Of a DNA stretch of 64,000 nt, positions 26,858 to 36,157 are shown one piece after another. The stretch spans positions 543,388 to 607,387 of the forward strand of contig NZ_JBASBR010000007.1 of the NCBI RefSeq assembly GCF_049651205.1. The letters run 5' to 3'. Under the pieces are notes generated by a model. The model worked only from the letters and a program-made list of their open reading frames with translations. It had not been told where the DNA came from and did not search any database. The stretch is from Castellaniella sp049651205 (GTDB lineage: Bacteria > Pseudomonadota > Gammaproteobacteria > Burkholderiales > Burkholderiaceae_B). Both the position numbers and the translations under genes were made by a program. The stretch's first letter is position 1. Every line of letters starts with the position of its first letter.

Positions 26858-28069
26858 TCAATAGTCATGAGGAACAAGAAAATCGCGGGCCAGGCTAAGA
26901 TCAGGCTCGATCCCCAGCCCCGGAACCTGCGGAAAACCAACCCAGCCCTCCTCTGGCCTAAGTAGTGGCGCCGCAAATAATTCACGCAAAGGATTTGGAT
27001 TGGAGTCGACTTCGACATAGCCGTCGTGCCCAACGATGGCCTTTAATTGCATGGCCGCGGCCAAGCCAATGCCACCCCCCAGCCAGTGCGGGCAAAACAG
27101 CCGTTGCTGCTGCACAACCTGCCGCCCCACAGAAATACAGCCACTCAACCCGCCCCATTTCCCTGGGTCTGGTTGCATGACAGAAAAGGCTCCCGAGGCG
27201 GTGGCCTCGGCAAACTGCCGGCGGCCACGCATGTTCTCTCCTGCTGCCAGCGGGATACGGCTTTCTTTTGCAAGGTCTTGCCACGCTTGCAAAGGTGTAT
27301 CAGCACGCATGGGTTCTTCTGCCCACACCGGATTGAATTCTGACAAACGCTGGCACATGCGGGTGGCAGTTGCGAGATCCCAGGCCTGATTGGCATCGAT
27401 CATCAGAGGCACTTGATCGCCAAACTGTTGGCGCAGGCTACTAAGATTCTGCACATCACGCTCAGGCTCAAAACCTACCTTCAGCTTAAACGCACGATAG
27501 CCCTCCCGGTGCTTTACGGCAGCCAAGCGGCAAGGGTCTGTCGGGCTTAGACCCGACGCATACACCTGCACTCGAGACTGCCCGCCAAACAACTGCCAGA
27601 GGGGCTGCTCCAGCCGACGCGCGGCCAAATCCCACAAAGCCATATCAGCACCGGCAACAATCTGTGCCACGGTGCCCGGCTCGCCAGCCTGGATGGCCAG
27701 CACCTCGAGCTGTGCACTAAGGGCGCTAAAAGCCTGAGCAGGGCCTTCCCAGTCCTGCTGCAACAGGAGCGGCGCCACACAGGATTGAAACATTCGCGCC
27801 CGATGTTCAGCCCCGACCCCAGGGAAATTGCACCAGATCTCACCCCATCCAACGGCCCCCGTCCGATCTTCCAACCGCACCACAACAGAGGGACGGTCAT
27901 GCATGATGCCAAAAGACGTCTGTACGGGCTTGTCCACGGGCGCACGATAGACAAACACACGGGCCGTGGCCAACCGGATAGTTGGTGTTTCTGGAAATTG
28001 CATGAGGCAACCCTGGTACCAATGGAAAGAAGGCAGTTGAACCAGATGCGCACCATGCGCACTGTTCAT
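26858..28069 (-). CDS. Enolase-superfamily enzyme (mandelate racemase / muconate lactonizing family)
   Basis: The 403-residue protein has the two-domain enolase-superfamily form. Catalytic elements read in order are FKLKVGF (KxK, about residues 192-195), MIDANQAWD (first metal-ligand Asp), WAEEPM (second ligand), AAGENMRGRRQF (third ligand), MQPDPGKWGGLSG (Asp of a His-Asp dyad) and PHWLGGGIGL (His). This residue set fits the mandelate racemase subgroup, whose members dehydrate sugar acids or racemise alpha-hydroxy acids; the substrate is unknown. The ATG at 28069 overlaps the stop of the upstream GntR gene (ATGA), which favours this start, although MQFPETP at 28003 is also possible. Confidence 0.8.
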   Translation of the reverse strand: MNSAHGAHLVQLPSFHWYQGCLMQFPETPTIRLATARVFVYRAPVDKPVQTSFGIMHDRPSVVVRLEDRTGAVGWGEIWCNFPGVGAEHRARMFQSCVAPLLLQQDWEGPAQAFSALSAQLEVLAIQAGEPGTVAQIVAGADMALWDLAARRLEQPLWQLFGGQSRVQVYASGLSPTDPCRLAAVKHREGYRAFKLKVGFEPERDVQNLSSLRQQFGDQVPLMIDANQAWDLATATRMCQRLSEFNPVWAEEPMRADTPLQAWQDLAKESRIPLAAGENMRGRRQFAEATASGAFSVMQPDPGKWGGLSGCISVGRQVVQQQRLFCPHWLGGGIGLAAAMQLKAIVGHDGYVEVDSNPNPLRELFAAPLLRPEEGWVGFPQVPGLGIEPDLSLARDFLVPHDY

Positions 28070-28824
28070 TGTGGTGGAGCCGCCCGCATGAGATCCATCT
28101 CGATCTGAATCATCTGGCTTGGATATCGGATATGGGCGTAATAAATAATCTTGCCGGCGGCATCGACAAGCGTGCGGCAGACATCTGCAATAGGGTCTCC
28201 TACCCCGATATGCAGATGTGAAGCTGTCTCTTCATCCGCCACGACAATTCGCACAACCTGTTTGGCGCCGGCAATATGGATATCTTCACGTGCTGCCAAG
28301 AGCTTGACCACAGGCGCCCCAGCAAAGCCTTGTGGATCAGAATCGAACAAGGCCTTATCCAGATAGATATCAATCAGGCAATAAGGCTCGCCCTCGTGGT
28401 AGTGCACGCGCTTAAATGAGCGATATGCTTTGCCCACCACGCCAAAAGAAAAAGCAGGCTTGGGGGGGCGCTCTGATTGCTCGATCTGCAAAAGCCGGAC
28501 ATTCAGGCTGGATACTTTATTGGCAAGCTCATCGAAAGTATTGGCGAGCTTGTACCAGCGTTCTTCGGATAGGTCTTTGGTGACAAACGTGCCCTGGCCA
28601 CGCGTACGCCGGACAATGCCCATTTCCTCCAGGTAATTCAGCGCACCCCGTAGAGTGACACGCGAGACTTCATATTCTTTTTCAAGCGCATCAAGCGTTG
28701 GAATTTGCCCTCCAAAGGCCCACTCCTGGTGCTCGATCCTTTGACGCATCAACTTAGCCAGCTGCAAATACAGCGGCATGCGGCTTCGGTTTCGGTTTCG
28801 GGTATCAGAAAGCTTTATTGTCAC
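28066..28824 (-). CDS. GntR-family transcriptional regulator (HutC/UTRA type)
   Basis: The 252-residue protein has an N-terminal GntR winged helix (about residues 10-80): PLYLQLAKLMRQRI, GGQIPTLDALEKEYEVSRVTLRGALNYLEEMGIVRR and GQGTFV. A C-terminal UTRA ligand-binding domain follows (EPYCLIDIYLDKALF ... IRYPSQMIQIEMDL). It is translationally coupled to the enolase-superfamily gene and divergent from the aldehyde dehydrogenase gene. The natural inference is that it controls both in response to a substrate of that pathway. Confidence 0.88.
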   Translation of the reverse strand: MTIKLSDTRNRNRSRMPLYLQLAKLMRQRIEHQEWAFGGQIPTLDALEKEYEVSRVTLRGALNYLEEMGIVRRTRGQGTFVTKDLSEERWYKLANTFDELANKVSSLNVRLLQIEQSERPPKPAFSFGVVGKAYRSFKRVHYHEGEPYCLIDIYLDKALFDSDPQGFAGAPVVKLLAAREDIHIAGAKQVVRIVVADEETASHLHIGVGDPIADVCRTLVDAAGKIIYYAHIRYPSQMIQIEMDLMRAAPPQ

Positions 28825-28908
28825 AATGCATCAGCCAAGATCGGGTAGTTGGTTTTATAAGTCTTATAGTTATAATAATAAGCACTTTAAGGAAATGCAA
28901 TCCTTTAA

Positions 28909-30375
28909 ATGACAAGCACGAGGCCAGAGATGACTGAATCGCACTACCCGGACACTCAACTGCTGATCGCCAACACTTGGATCGATGCCCAGGATGGCAG
29001 CACACAAGAGGTTCTTAATCCAGCCAACGGCCGCGTGATTGGGCATGTGGCATACGCCAGCATTCACGACCTGGATCGAGCCCTGGCAGCGGCACAGTCC
29101 GGCTTTAACGATTGGCGCGCCTTACCCGCCTACAAGCGTGCTGAAATCATGCGCAATGCTGCCGCCCTGCTGCGAGAACGAGCCGCGCACATCGCCCGAC
29201 TCATGACCCTGGAGCAAGGCAAACCCCTGCAAGAATCTCAGGCTGAAGTGCTGGCTGGTGCCTCGATTCTTGAATGGTTTGCCGATGAAGGCCTCAGGAT
29301 TTATGGGCGCCTGGTACCCGCACGCCACCCAAACATGCAGCAATATGTGCTGAAAGAGCCGGTGGGGCCTGTGGCAGCCTTTACCCCATGGAATTTCCCA
29401 ATCAATCAGGTTGTCCGGAAACTGGGCGCAGCATTGGCTGCAGGTTGCTCATTCTTATGCAAAGCGTCAGAAGAGACGCCCGCCTCGCCGGCCGCGTTGA
29501 TGCAAACATTTATCGATGCGGGTGCACCGGCCGGCGCTGTCGGCTTGGTTTACGGAGATCCGGAACAGATTTCCTCTTATCTGATCCCGCATCCTGTCAT
29601 TCGTAAAGTCACCTTTACAGGCTCGACTGTCGTCGGCAAGCGCCTGGCTGCGCTGGCGGGCCTGCACATGAAAAGAACCACTATGGAACTGGGCGGCCAT
29701 GCCCCTGTGATCATTGCCCGTGATGCAAATCTTGAGCAAGCCATCCACGCCATGGCCCGCGCCAAATTTCGCAATGCCGGACAAGTGTGCATCTCACCTA
29801 CCCGCTTTCTTGTCCATCGCAGCCTGCTGGACGATGTTGCTCAAGGCCTGGTGCATTACGCAGAGAACTTGCAGCTTGGCAATGGCCTGGATGCACAAAC
29901 AAGCCTGGGGCCATTGGCCAACCCGCGTCGCATTTCCGCCATGGAACGTCTGGTAGAAGACGCTCACAGCCAAGGCGCCCGCATTTTGACGGGTGGCGAG
30001 CGTCTGGACACAGAAGGCAATTTCTTTACACCCACAGTGATCAGCCATCTGAGCACACACTCGGCTCTGTTCAACCAAGAACCCTTTGGTCCGGTTGCTG
30101 GCTTATGGGCCTTCGATGAACTGGATGAAGCAATTATCGAAGCCAACCGCCTACCCTATGGACTGGCAGCCTATGCCTTTACCCGTTCCTACGAAAACGT
30201 ACATCAGCTATTGACGCGACTGGAGACTGGCATGCTCTGGGTGAACCAAGCTGCAACCCCTTCTCCAGAATTGCCATTTGGCGGCGTCAAAGAGTCTGGC
30301 TACGGTTCCGAAGGCGGCCCCGAAGCCCTCGAGGCCTACCTGAATACCAAGGCTGCCTCCGTGACGGCCTCCTGA
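28909..30375 (+). CDS. NAD(P)-dependent aldehyde dehydrogenase (succinate-semialdehyde dehydrogenase-like)
   Basis: The 488-residue protein has the full aldehyde dehydrogenase set: TPWNFPINQVVRKLGAALAAGC (cofactor-site Asn and Lys), VTFTGSTVVGKRL (Rossmann glycine motif), MELGGHAPVII (general base Glu, about 259) and FRNAGQVCISPTRF (catalytic Cys, about 293). Sequence feel is nearest to GabD/SSADH and alpha-ketoglutarate-semialdehyde dehydrogenases, which suits a sugar-acid or amino-acid degradation route. The start could be ATG 28909 or ATG 28930 (MTESHYPD, preceded by GAGG). It diverges from gntR, with an AT-rich 84-bp gap holding both promoters. Confidence 0.88.
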   Translation: MTSTRPEMTESHYPDTQLLIANTWIDAQDGSTQEVLNPANGRVIGHVAYASIHDLDRALAAAQSGFNDWRALPAYKRAEIMRNAAALLRERAAHIARLMTLEQGKPLQESQAEVLAGASILEWFADEGLRIYGRLVPARHPNMQQYVLKEPVGPVAAFTPWNFPINQVVRKLGAALAAGCSFLCKASEETPASPAALMQTFIDAGAPAGAVGLVYGDPEQISSYLIPHPVIRKVTFTGSTVVGKRLAALAGLHMKRTTMELGGHAPVIIARDANLEQAIHAMARAKFRNAGQVCISPTRFLVHRSLLDDVAQGLVHYAENLQLGNGLDAQTSLGPLANPRRISAMERLVEDAHSQGARILTGGERLDTEGNFFTPTVISHLSTHSALFNQEPFGPVAGLWAFDELDEAIIEANRLPYGLAAYAFTRSYENVHQLLTRLETGMLWVNQAATPSPELPFGGVKESGYGSEGGPEALEAYLNTKAASVTAS

Positions 30376-30380
30376 GCGCT

Positions 30381-31322
30381 TTACAGCGGTTCGCCCGCCC
30401 CCACGCGATCAACAATCAGATGGTAGTGTTCAGGACGCCGGTGGCGCGCAAAATCAAAGATGTTCTTACGGAAATTCTCACCCATCGCCAGATCAATATT
30501 GGCTGTGATCACCTCGTCTTCTTCGGTAGCGGCCTGCGCCACGATCTCGCCCGCCGGCGACACGATGACAGAGCCACCAATCAAGTGGAAACCATCTTCA
30601 AAGCCGGTTTTGCCGGCGGCCGCCGCCCATACGCAGTTCTGGTAGGCACCGGATTGCATGGACAACAGGTGCGATTGCATGCGCAGGTGCACGGGCTCGG
30701 GCCAGTGGATATTGTGCGCCGGGGTGTTGTAGCCCAGCACGATCAACTCGGCGCTTTGCAAGCCCATGACACGCCAGGTTTCCGGCCAGCGGCGATCATT
30801 GCACAGGCACATGCCCGTGCGGATGCCGTCCACATTCGACACCGTCCAGGTGTCTTCACCGACGTCAAAATATTTTTTCTCCAGGTGCTGGAAAGGTGCA
30901 CCCACCTTGTGATCATCATGGCCAGGCAAGTGGATCTTGCGGTACTTGCCCACGATCTCTCCCGCCTGATTCACCAGAATCGACGTGTTGTAGCGCCGGC
31001 CTTCAGGGGTGAGCTCGGCATAGCCCAGGTAAAAGCCCACACCCATGCGTCGGGCCTCGTCAAACAGCGGCTGCACGTCGGCATTAGGCATCGTTTTTTC
31101 AAAATAGCGGGCCTCCACCTCTTCCATCGGCGTCCAGTAACGCGGGAAAAAAGTAGTGAGTGTGAGCTCGGGAAACACCACAAATCGCGCGCCCCGGCTG
31201 TGCGCTTCGCGCAACATCTCGAGTAAGCGTTTGACCACGCTGGCTCGTGTATCCGCCAGATCAATGCCACCCACCTGGGCGACAGCCAGGCCAAACTTGC
31301 GGGATGATGTGCTCTTGCTCAT
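30381..31322 (-). CDS. N-carbamoyl-D-amino acid amidohydrolase (D-carbamoylase)
   Basis: The 313-residue nitrilase-superfamily enzyme from ATG 31322 shows the Glu-Lys-Cys catalytic triad: FPELTLTTFFPRYW (Glu), GKYRKIHLPGHDDHK (Lys) and TGMCLCNDRRWPETWRVMGL (the second Cys). The latter two segments, and GGYNTP-like GYNTPAHN, closely follow the D-carbamoylases of Agrobacterium type, which hydrolyse N-carbamoyl-D-amino acids to the free D-amino acid, carbon dioxide and ammonia. Together with the hydantoinase and hydantoin racemase encoded nearby it completes the classical hydantoinase process. Confidence 0.93.
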   Translation of the reverse strand: MSKSTSSRKFGLAVAQVGGIDLADTRASVVKRLLEMLREAHSRGARFVVFPELTLTTFFPRYWTPMEEVEARYFEKTMPNADVQPLFDEARRMGVGFYLGYAELTPEGRRYNTSILVNQAGEIVGKYRKIHLPGHDDHKVGAPFQHLEKKYFDVGEDTWTVSNVDGIRTGMCLCNDRRWPETWRVMGLQSAELIVLGYNTPAHNIHWPEPVHLRMQSHLLSMQSGAYQNCVWAAAAGKTGFEDGFHLIGGSVIVSPAGEIVAQAATEEDEVITANIDLAMGENFRKNIFDFARHRRPEHYHLIVDRVGAGEPL

Positions 31323-31431
31323 AAAAACTCCAGAATCAGATAAAGATGTTCGATAAAGCGATCTGCAAAGCCCTTGCAGGCGCCACCGGGTAGTGCCCCT
31401 GGCGTGTGCCTGCAAATGGGCTCGATGCGGT

Positions 31432-32106
31432 TTATTGCCGGGCTGAGGCCACTCGCCCCAGTGCCATGGCTACTGCTGCCATGGTGGGATCAACGACCGG
31501 TACGCCCAAGGAGTCCTCCAGCCAGGTGCGGTAATGCGACATACCCGCGCAGCCCAGCACCAGTACGTCGGCGTGGTTCTCTTGCACCAGGCGACGCCCC
31601 ACGGCCAGCATGCGTGCACGCGTGGCTTCTGCATCCTGCAACTGAGCCACAGACAGATCCAATGGATACTCGCCCGCAATACGCGAGCTGATGCCCGCTG
31701 CTGCGTAGCCTCGCGCATGGCGGCCCATGAGGGTGGGCAAGATGGCAATCACGCCCACGCGCTGGCCAAGGGCCAAGGCGGTAAGCAGGCCACATTCATT
31801 AATCCCCAGCACGGGCTGCTCCACCAGACTGCGGGCCAGATACAAGCCAGGATCGCTGAAGCAAGCAATAACAAATGCCGCTGCCGGCTTATCTGCTTGC
31901 TGGGCCAATGTGGCCACACGCTGGCCCACCAGTACGGCACACGCAGCCACATCTTGTTCGCTCTGAATACCAGCCGGGCCCTCATGCAAAGTGAGGCATT
32001 CAATCGCACACCCACCCGCCTGCTGAAACAACGCCAAACTGTCCTGCAGGCCACGTGTGACGGCCTCGAGACTATTGGGATTAATGACGTAAATGGTTGG
32101 GTTCAT
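31432..32106 (-). CDS. hyuE: Asp/Glu/hydantoin racemase family protein, probable hydantoin racemase
   Basis: The 224-residue protein starts INPNSLEAVT and has the paired catalytic cysteines of the family in AFVIACFSDPGLY (about residue 81) and VLVLGCAGMSHY (about 185), which protonate and deprotonate from opposite faces. The length and GINECGLLTAL region fit hydantoin racemases (HyuE), which interconvert D- and L-5-substituted hydantoins. It lies 109 bp upstream of the D-carbamoylase on the same strand and is divergent from the LysR regulator. Allantoin racemase is a possible alternative; the carbamoylase and hydantoinase context favours hydantoin. Confidence 0.85.
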   Translation of the reverse strand: MNPTIYVINPNSLEAVTRGLQDSLALFQQAGGCAIECLTLHEGPAGIQSEQDVAACAVLVGQRVATLAQQADKPAAAFVIACFSDPGLYLARSLVEQPVLGINECGLLTALALGQRVGVIAILPTLMGRHARGYAAAGISSRIAGEYPLDLSVAQLQDAEATRARMLAVGRRLVQENHADVLVLGCAGMSHYRTWLEDSLGVPVVDPTMAAVAMALGRVASARQ

Positions 32107-32210
32107 GCCGACCTCCTATCGCTTGAATCCATTCTATCTGTGAAGCTTCACCACCTTGATATACTGATTCGTCCCCTGGTATTAACCTTTTGTTATGGGC
32201 ATCGCTGCCG

Positions 32211-33101
32211 ATGAATCTCAAACAGATCCATACCTTCCGGGCCATCATGATCACCGGTTCGGTCAGTTCGGCAGCCAAGTTGCTGTTCGTCTCGCAACCT
32301 GCCGTCAGCCGCCTGCTGGCCCATACCGAACAACAACTCGGTTACCCGCTGTTCGAGCGTATCAAGGGCCGCCTGTATCCAACCGCTGAAGCACGCCTGC
32401 TGTTTGATGAAGTGCAGTCGGTGTATCAGGGCATCACGCGTATCTCCACACTGGCAACGCAACTGGGCGAAAAAAAGCAGGGCCTCCTGGGCATTGTCAG
32501 CAGCCCCAGCCTGGGCCACGGCCTGATGCCACAGTGCATCCAACGCTTCACCGCCCAGCACCCCGAGATCCACATTCGTCTGCGCTCGCTTACTTACGAT
32601 GCGCTGGTACGCAGCATTCTCGATGGCGAGTGCGAAGTCGGCCTGCTGTTCATGCCTGTTACCCATCCCAACCTGACAGCTACGCGGGTTGGCTCTATTC
32701 CTCTGGTGTGTGTGCTGCCCAGCCAGCATCCGCTGGCCATCCAGCCGGTCATCGATCTGTCCCAGCTGCAAGACCAGCCTCTGGTGGCCTACCGCAGTGG
32801 CTCGCCGCTGGCCAAAGTACTAACACGCATGTTTGGCGACGATCACGCCCCTGAACACATCCTGATCGAAGTCGACACCCAGCAAAATGTCTGCGATCTG
32901 GTGGCGCAAGGCATCGGGGCCGGTATCGTGGATCAGGCGGTGGCCATGGCGGCTGCCCGCCGAAATGATCAACTACTGGTACGCCCCTTGAAGCAGCGCC
33001 ATACGCTAGAGCTGTATCTGGCCAGCTCACGCTACGAGCCGCTCTCCTTGTTGGCGCGTGCCTTCGGCGACATCATTACGCAGGAAGCCAGCCAGCTTTA
33101 G
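32211..33101 (+). CDS. LysR-family transcriptional regulator
   Basis: The 296-residue protein from ATG 32211 has the LysR N-terminal helix-turn-helix (MNLKQIHTFRAIMITGSVSS and KLLFVSQPAVSRLLAHTEQQ) and a C-terminal effector domain (GLLGIVSSPSLGHGLMPQ, VGLLFMPVTHPNLT). It is divergent from hyuE by 104 bp, the usual LysR arrangement, so it probably regulates the hydantoin genes. Its stop codon abuts the end of the convergent permease gene with no gap. Confidence 0.9.
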   Translation: MNLKQIHTFRAIMITGSVSSAAKLLFVSQPAVSRLLAHTEQQLGYPLFERIKGRLYPTAEARLLFDEVQSVYQGITRISTLATQLGEKKQGLLGIVSSPSLGHGLMPQCIQRFTAQHPEIHIRLRSLTYDALVRSILDGECEVGLLFMPVTHPNLTATRVGSIPLVCVLPSQHPLAIQPVIDLSQLQDQPLVAYRSGSPLAKVLTRMFGDDHAPEHILIEVDTQQNVCDLVAQGIGAGIVDQAVAMAAARRNDQLLVRPLKQRHTLELYLASSRYEPLSLLARAFGDIITQEASQL

Positions 33102-33782
33102 TCAGTGGCTCATGGCCGCCAGCTTGCGCTGCTCGAGCCTGCCCAGGTAACGCACGATGGGCAGCAAAATAATCAGGTAGAAAATTGCGGCCAGCACCAG
33201 CGGTGAAGGGTTGTACAGCAGCGATTGTGCATTGCGGGCCAGATACAGCATCTCTGGCAGCGAAACTGCACTGGCCAGGGTAGTCAGTTTCACCACTTCC
33301 AGGGCATTACTGATGAGATCGGGCATCACCGCGCGCGTGGCCTGAGGTATTTGCACATGGATCAGCGTTTGCAGGCGCGACAGGCCGGTTGACCGTGCAG
33401 CCTCCATTTGGCCTTTAGGCACGCTCTCAAAGCCGGCCCGAAATACTTCGCCAAAGTAGGCGCTGGTGTTTAGCGTGAAGCACAGCGCCACAGCCAGCAG
33501 CTTGGGTATATCCAGATTGAGAAACGGCAAGCCAAAATAAATGAAGATCAGCAGCACCAACGGTGGCAAGGAGCGGAAAATATCGATGTACACCATCAAC
33601 GCCACCCGCAAGCTGCGGCAACGCATCTCCTGGTGCAGAACAGCTGCGACCAAACCAAAAAACATGCCCAAGGGGATCACCAGCGCTGAGAGCAGCACCG
33701 TCATCCACAGGCCTTCGAGCAGGTAAGGAGTAACTTCCTGGTAGATTTCCAGGTTGAAGAAATTATGAATAATTTCCTGCAT
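33102..33782 (-). CDS. Polar amino-acid-type ABC transporter permease
   Basis: The 226-residue membrane protein has about five transmembrane helices and the HisMQ-type permease pattern: VYIDIFRSLPPLVLLIFIYFG, YFGEVFRAGFESVPKGQMEAARSTGLS (the EAA loop contacting the ATPase) and VVKLTTLASAVSLPEM. It pairs with the permease encoded 11 bp upstream. The four transporter genes (binding protein, ATPase, two permeases) sit between the hydantoinase and the LysR regulator, so they probably import a hydantoin, N-carbamoyl amino acid or the parent amino acid. Confidence 0.9.
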   Translation of the reverse strand: MQEIIHNFFNLEIYQEVTPYLLEGLWMTVLLSALVIPLGMFFGLVAAVLHQEMRCRSLRVALMVYIDIFRSLPPLVLLIFIYFGLPFLNLDIPKLLAVALCFTLNTSAYFGEVFRAGFESVPKGQMEAARSTGLSRLQTLIHVQIPQATRAVMPDLISNALEVVKLTTLASAVSLPEMLYLARNAQSLLYNPSPLVLAAIFYLIILLPIVRYLGRLEQRKLAAMSH

Positions 33783-33793
33783 GGCGGGCCTCG

Positions 33794-34471
33794 TCAGTTC
33801 TTCCAGCGGAATCGGTGCTCAAGCAAGCGGCTGCCCACCACGATGGGCACGAAAATCACCAGGCAACCAATCGCCCCCAAGGTAAGTGGTGTGGCGTTGC
33901 CCAAGGTGCTGCTGGCAGTTTGCGCGTTATTGAGCACTTCACTCAGGCCCACAATAGCGCCCAGCGCAGTGGCCTTGGTGATGGCAATCACCCGGTTGGT
34001 AAGCGGCGGCACAGCCAGCTTGCAAGCCTGGGGCACCACGACATAAATCATGGACTGAAACCAGCTCATACCCGTAGAACGGGCGGCCTCGGCCTGCCCC
34101 TTGGGAATGGACTGTATGCCCGCCCAGAAAATTTCTTCGGCAAAGGCGGTGAGCACCAGAGAGAGCGCAAGCCAGGTGGCAAAAAAGGCAGACATCGCCA
34201 GGCCAACGTAGGGAAAGGCAAAGAACAGCACCATCAGCACCACCAATGGTGGCAGCGCACGCATCACATCAGCAAAGGCAATAATAAAAACGTTGAGGGC
34301 GCGCAGGTGCAATGCACGGATAAAGGCCAGCACCAAACCCGCAGCCAGCCCTGTCAGGGTAATCAGCACCCCCAGCTGGACGGTAATCCACATGCCCTGC
34401 AGCACAGGATCGATGGCCTGACGCGCCACATCCGGGTTAAAGAAAGCAAAGCGCAGTGCAGAGAGATCCAT
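33794..34471 (-). CDS. Polar amino-acid-type ABC transporter permease
   Basis: This 225-residue paralogue of the next permease has the same pattern: FADVMRALPPLVVLMVLFFA, FAEEIFWAGIQSIPKGQAEA with the EAA loop, and AITKATALGAIVGLSEVL. Two different permeases usually form the heterodimeric channel in this transporter type. It lies 9 bp after the ATPase gene and 11 bp before the second permease. Confidence 0.9.
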   Translation of the reverse strand: MDLSALRFAFFNPDVARQAIDPVLQGMWITVQLGVLITLTGLAAGLVLAFIRALHLRALNVFIIAFADVMRALPPLVVLMVLFFAFPYVGLAMSAFFATWLALSLVLTAFAEEIFWAGIQSIPKGQAEAARSTGMSWFQSMIYVVVPQACKLAVPPLTNRVIAITKATALGAIVGLSEVLNNAQTASSTLGNATPLTLGAIGCLVIFVPIVVGSRLLEHRFRWKN

Positions 34472-34480
34472 GGCGCAACC

Positions 34481-35266
34481 TCAGTAGTTGTGGGACACAC
34501 TGGACAAAAAGGCCTTGGTGCGTTCGTGCTTGGGGTTGCCAAAGACTTCGCTGGGTGACCCCTGCTCGATGATGTTGCCGCCATCCATGAAGACCACACG
34601 ATCGGCCGCCGCCATGGCAAAGCTCATTTCGTGCGAGACCACCACCATCGTCATGCCGCCTGCCTTGAGATCTTTCATGACCTTCAGCACACTGCCCACC
34701 AGCTCGGGATCAAGCGCACTGGTGGGCTCGTCAAACAGCACAATCTTGGGATTCAAGGCCAGAGCGCGGGCAATGCCCACACGCTGCTGCTGCCCACCAG
34801 AGAGCTGATCTGGGTAAAAATCCGCGCGCTGCTCCAGGCCCACACGCTGAAGGGCGTGGTGGGCCTGCTTTTCGGCCTCGGCCTTGGGCAACTTTTGTAC
34901 CTTGCGCAGGGCCAGCGTGATGTTGGACAACACACTCATGTGCCGGTACAGGTTGAAGTGCTGAAACACCATACCGATTTTCTGTCGGATGCGGTTCAGA
35001 TCGGCACGCGGCGCAGTGATGTCTTCACCATCGACCAGAATCGAACCCGAGGAGGTTTCCTCCAGGCGGTTGCAACAGCGCAGCAGGCTGCTCTTGCCTG
35101 AACCCGACGGGCCGATGATGAAAACCATCTCGCCCGCATGCACATCCAGATCAACCCCCTTGAGCACCTCATTGTGGCCGTACTGCTTGTACAAGCCCTT
35201 GAGTTGCAGGATGGGCGCTGCGGCAGCGGTGGTTTGCGTAGCGATGGTATCAGTGGCCTGAATCAT
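34481..35266 (-). CDS. Polar amino-acid-type ABC transporter ATP-binding protein
   Basis: The start at ATG 35266 (MIQATDTIATQ) is preceded by GAGGA at a good distance; the longer frame runs into the binding-protein gene. The 261-residue ATPase has Walker A GPSGSGKSS, the Q-loop in GMVFQHFNL, signature LSGGQQQRVGIARALALNP, Walker B ILFDEPTSALDPE-like VLFDEPTSALD and the H-loop VVSHEMSFA. These are typical of GlnQ/HisP-class ATPases. Confidence 0.94.
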   Translation of the reverse strand: MIQATDTIATQTTAAAAPILQLKGLYKQYGHNEVLKGVDLDVHAGEMVFIIGPSGSGKSSLLRCCNRLEETSSGSILVDGEDITAPRADLNRIRQKIGMVFQHFNLYRHMSVLSNITLALRKVQKLPKAEAEKQAHHALQRVGLEQRADFYPDQLSGGQQQRVGIARALALNPKIVLFDEPTSALDPELVGSVLKVMKDLKAGGMTMVVVSHEMSFAMAAADRVVFMDGGNIIEQGSPSEVFGNPKHERTKAFLSSVSHNY

Positions 35267-35276
35267 TGTGTTGTCC

Positions 35277-36131
35277 TCAGGATTTGCAGCTGTACTTCGC
35301 TGGGGTGGGATCATAGCCCGGCAGGCCTTGAACACCCTGGCCGGTTTCGATAACCACAGAGGCAGCATCCGGCGCTGGATCGGTACCCAGCCATTTCTTC
35401 ACCAACCCTGCCACAACGCCCTGCTTCTTCAGGCACTTGAGCGCATTGCTCAGGCGATCACGCCCCTTCACATCATCTTTACGGAAAACCAAGGCAAAGA
35501 CCTTGCCCGAGCGGATGGTGTAGCTGGTTTGCAGCATGGGGTTTTTCTTGGCTGCCCATGGGCCAGAGATGTTGTCGATCAAGGCCGCATCGGCCAGACC
35601 GGAGAGCACCGCCTGAATGGCATCAGCGGTGGTGCTGAACACCTGATACTTGAAACCGTACTGAGCTTCGTTTGCCTTGGCCCAGGCCTCGTAGGCAGAC
35701 CCACTGTTTACCGTAATCGTCTTGCCCTTCAGCTGGGCCAAATCGGTAACGGGCGCTGCACTCTTTTTTTGTACGAAGGTGTAATCCGTATTGAAATACC
35801 CCTCGGAGAACAGCAACGACTGCGCACGCTGTTCAGTTGCCGTGGTGGGCGCCAACACAAAATCGTACTTGCCGGCGTTTAACGCAGGGATAATGGCCGA
35901 GAACTGTGAGGGTTCGATCTTTATCGTGATCCCCATTTCTTTGGCCAGAGCATGGCCAAGATCCACATTAAAGCCTTCGAGCCCGCCCTTGAGGTTTTGC
36001 ATGGCCATAGGCGAAAACGTGGGATCCACGCCCGTGGTGAGGGTCTCGGCCAGGGCGGGCGCCGCTTGCAAGGCCAGGGCGCAGCCAGTGGCTGCGGCGA
36101 TAAAGGAAAGCTTCTTGCTGAAATAATGCAT
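35277..36131 (-). CDS. Periplasmic substrate-binding protein of the amino-acid-type ABC transporter
   Basis: The 284-residue protein has a Sec signal peptide (residues 1-28, cleavage near PALAE) and a family 3 solute-binding fold: TTGVDPTFSPMAMQNLKGGLEGFNVDLGHALAKEM, TEQRAQSLLFSEGYF, LKGKTITVNSGSAYE. The Asp and Arg that usually hold the alpha-amino and alpha-carboxyl groups appear conserved. The ligand is probably an N-carbamoyl or hydantoin derivative, inferred only from the neighbours. Confidence 0.9.
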   Translation of the reverse strand: MHYFSKKLSFIAAATGCALALQAAPALAETLTTGVDPTFSPMAMQNLKGGLEGFNVDLGHALAKEMGITIKIEPSQFSAIIPALNAGKYDFVLAPTTATEQRAQSLLFSEGYFNTDYTFVQKKSAAPVTDLAQLKGKTITVNSGSAYEAWAKANEAQYGFKYQVFSTTADAIQAVLSGLADAALIDNISGPWAAKKNPMLQTSYTIRSGKVFALVFRKDDVKGRDRLSNALKCLKKQGVVAGLVKKWLGTDPAPDAASVVIETGQGVQGLPGYDPTPAKYSCKS

Positions 36132-36157
36132 GGCTTGTCTCCGGGTGGATGAGGGGC

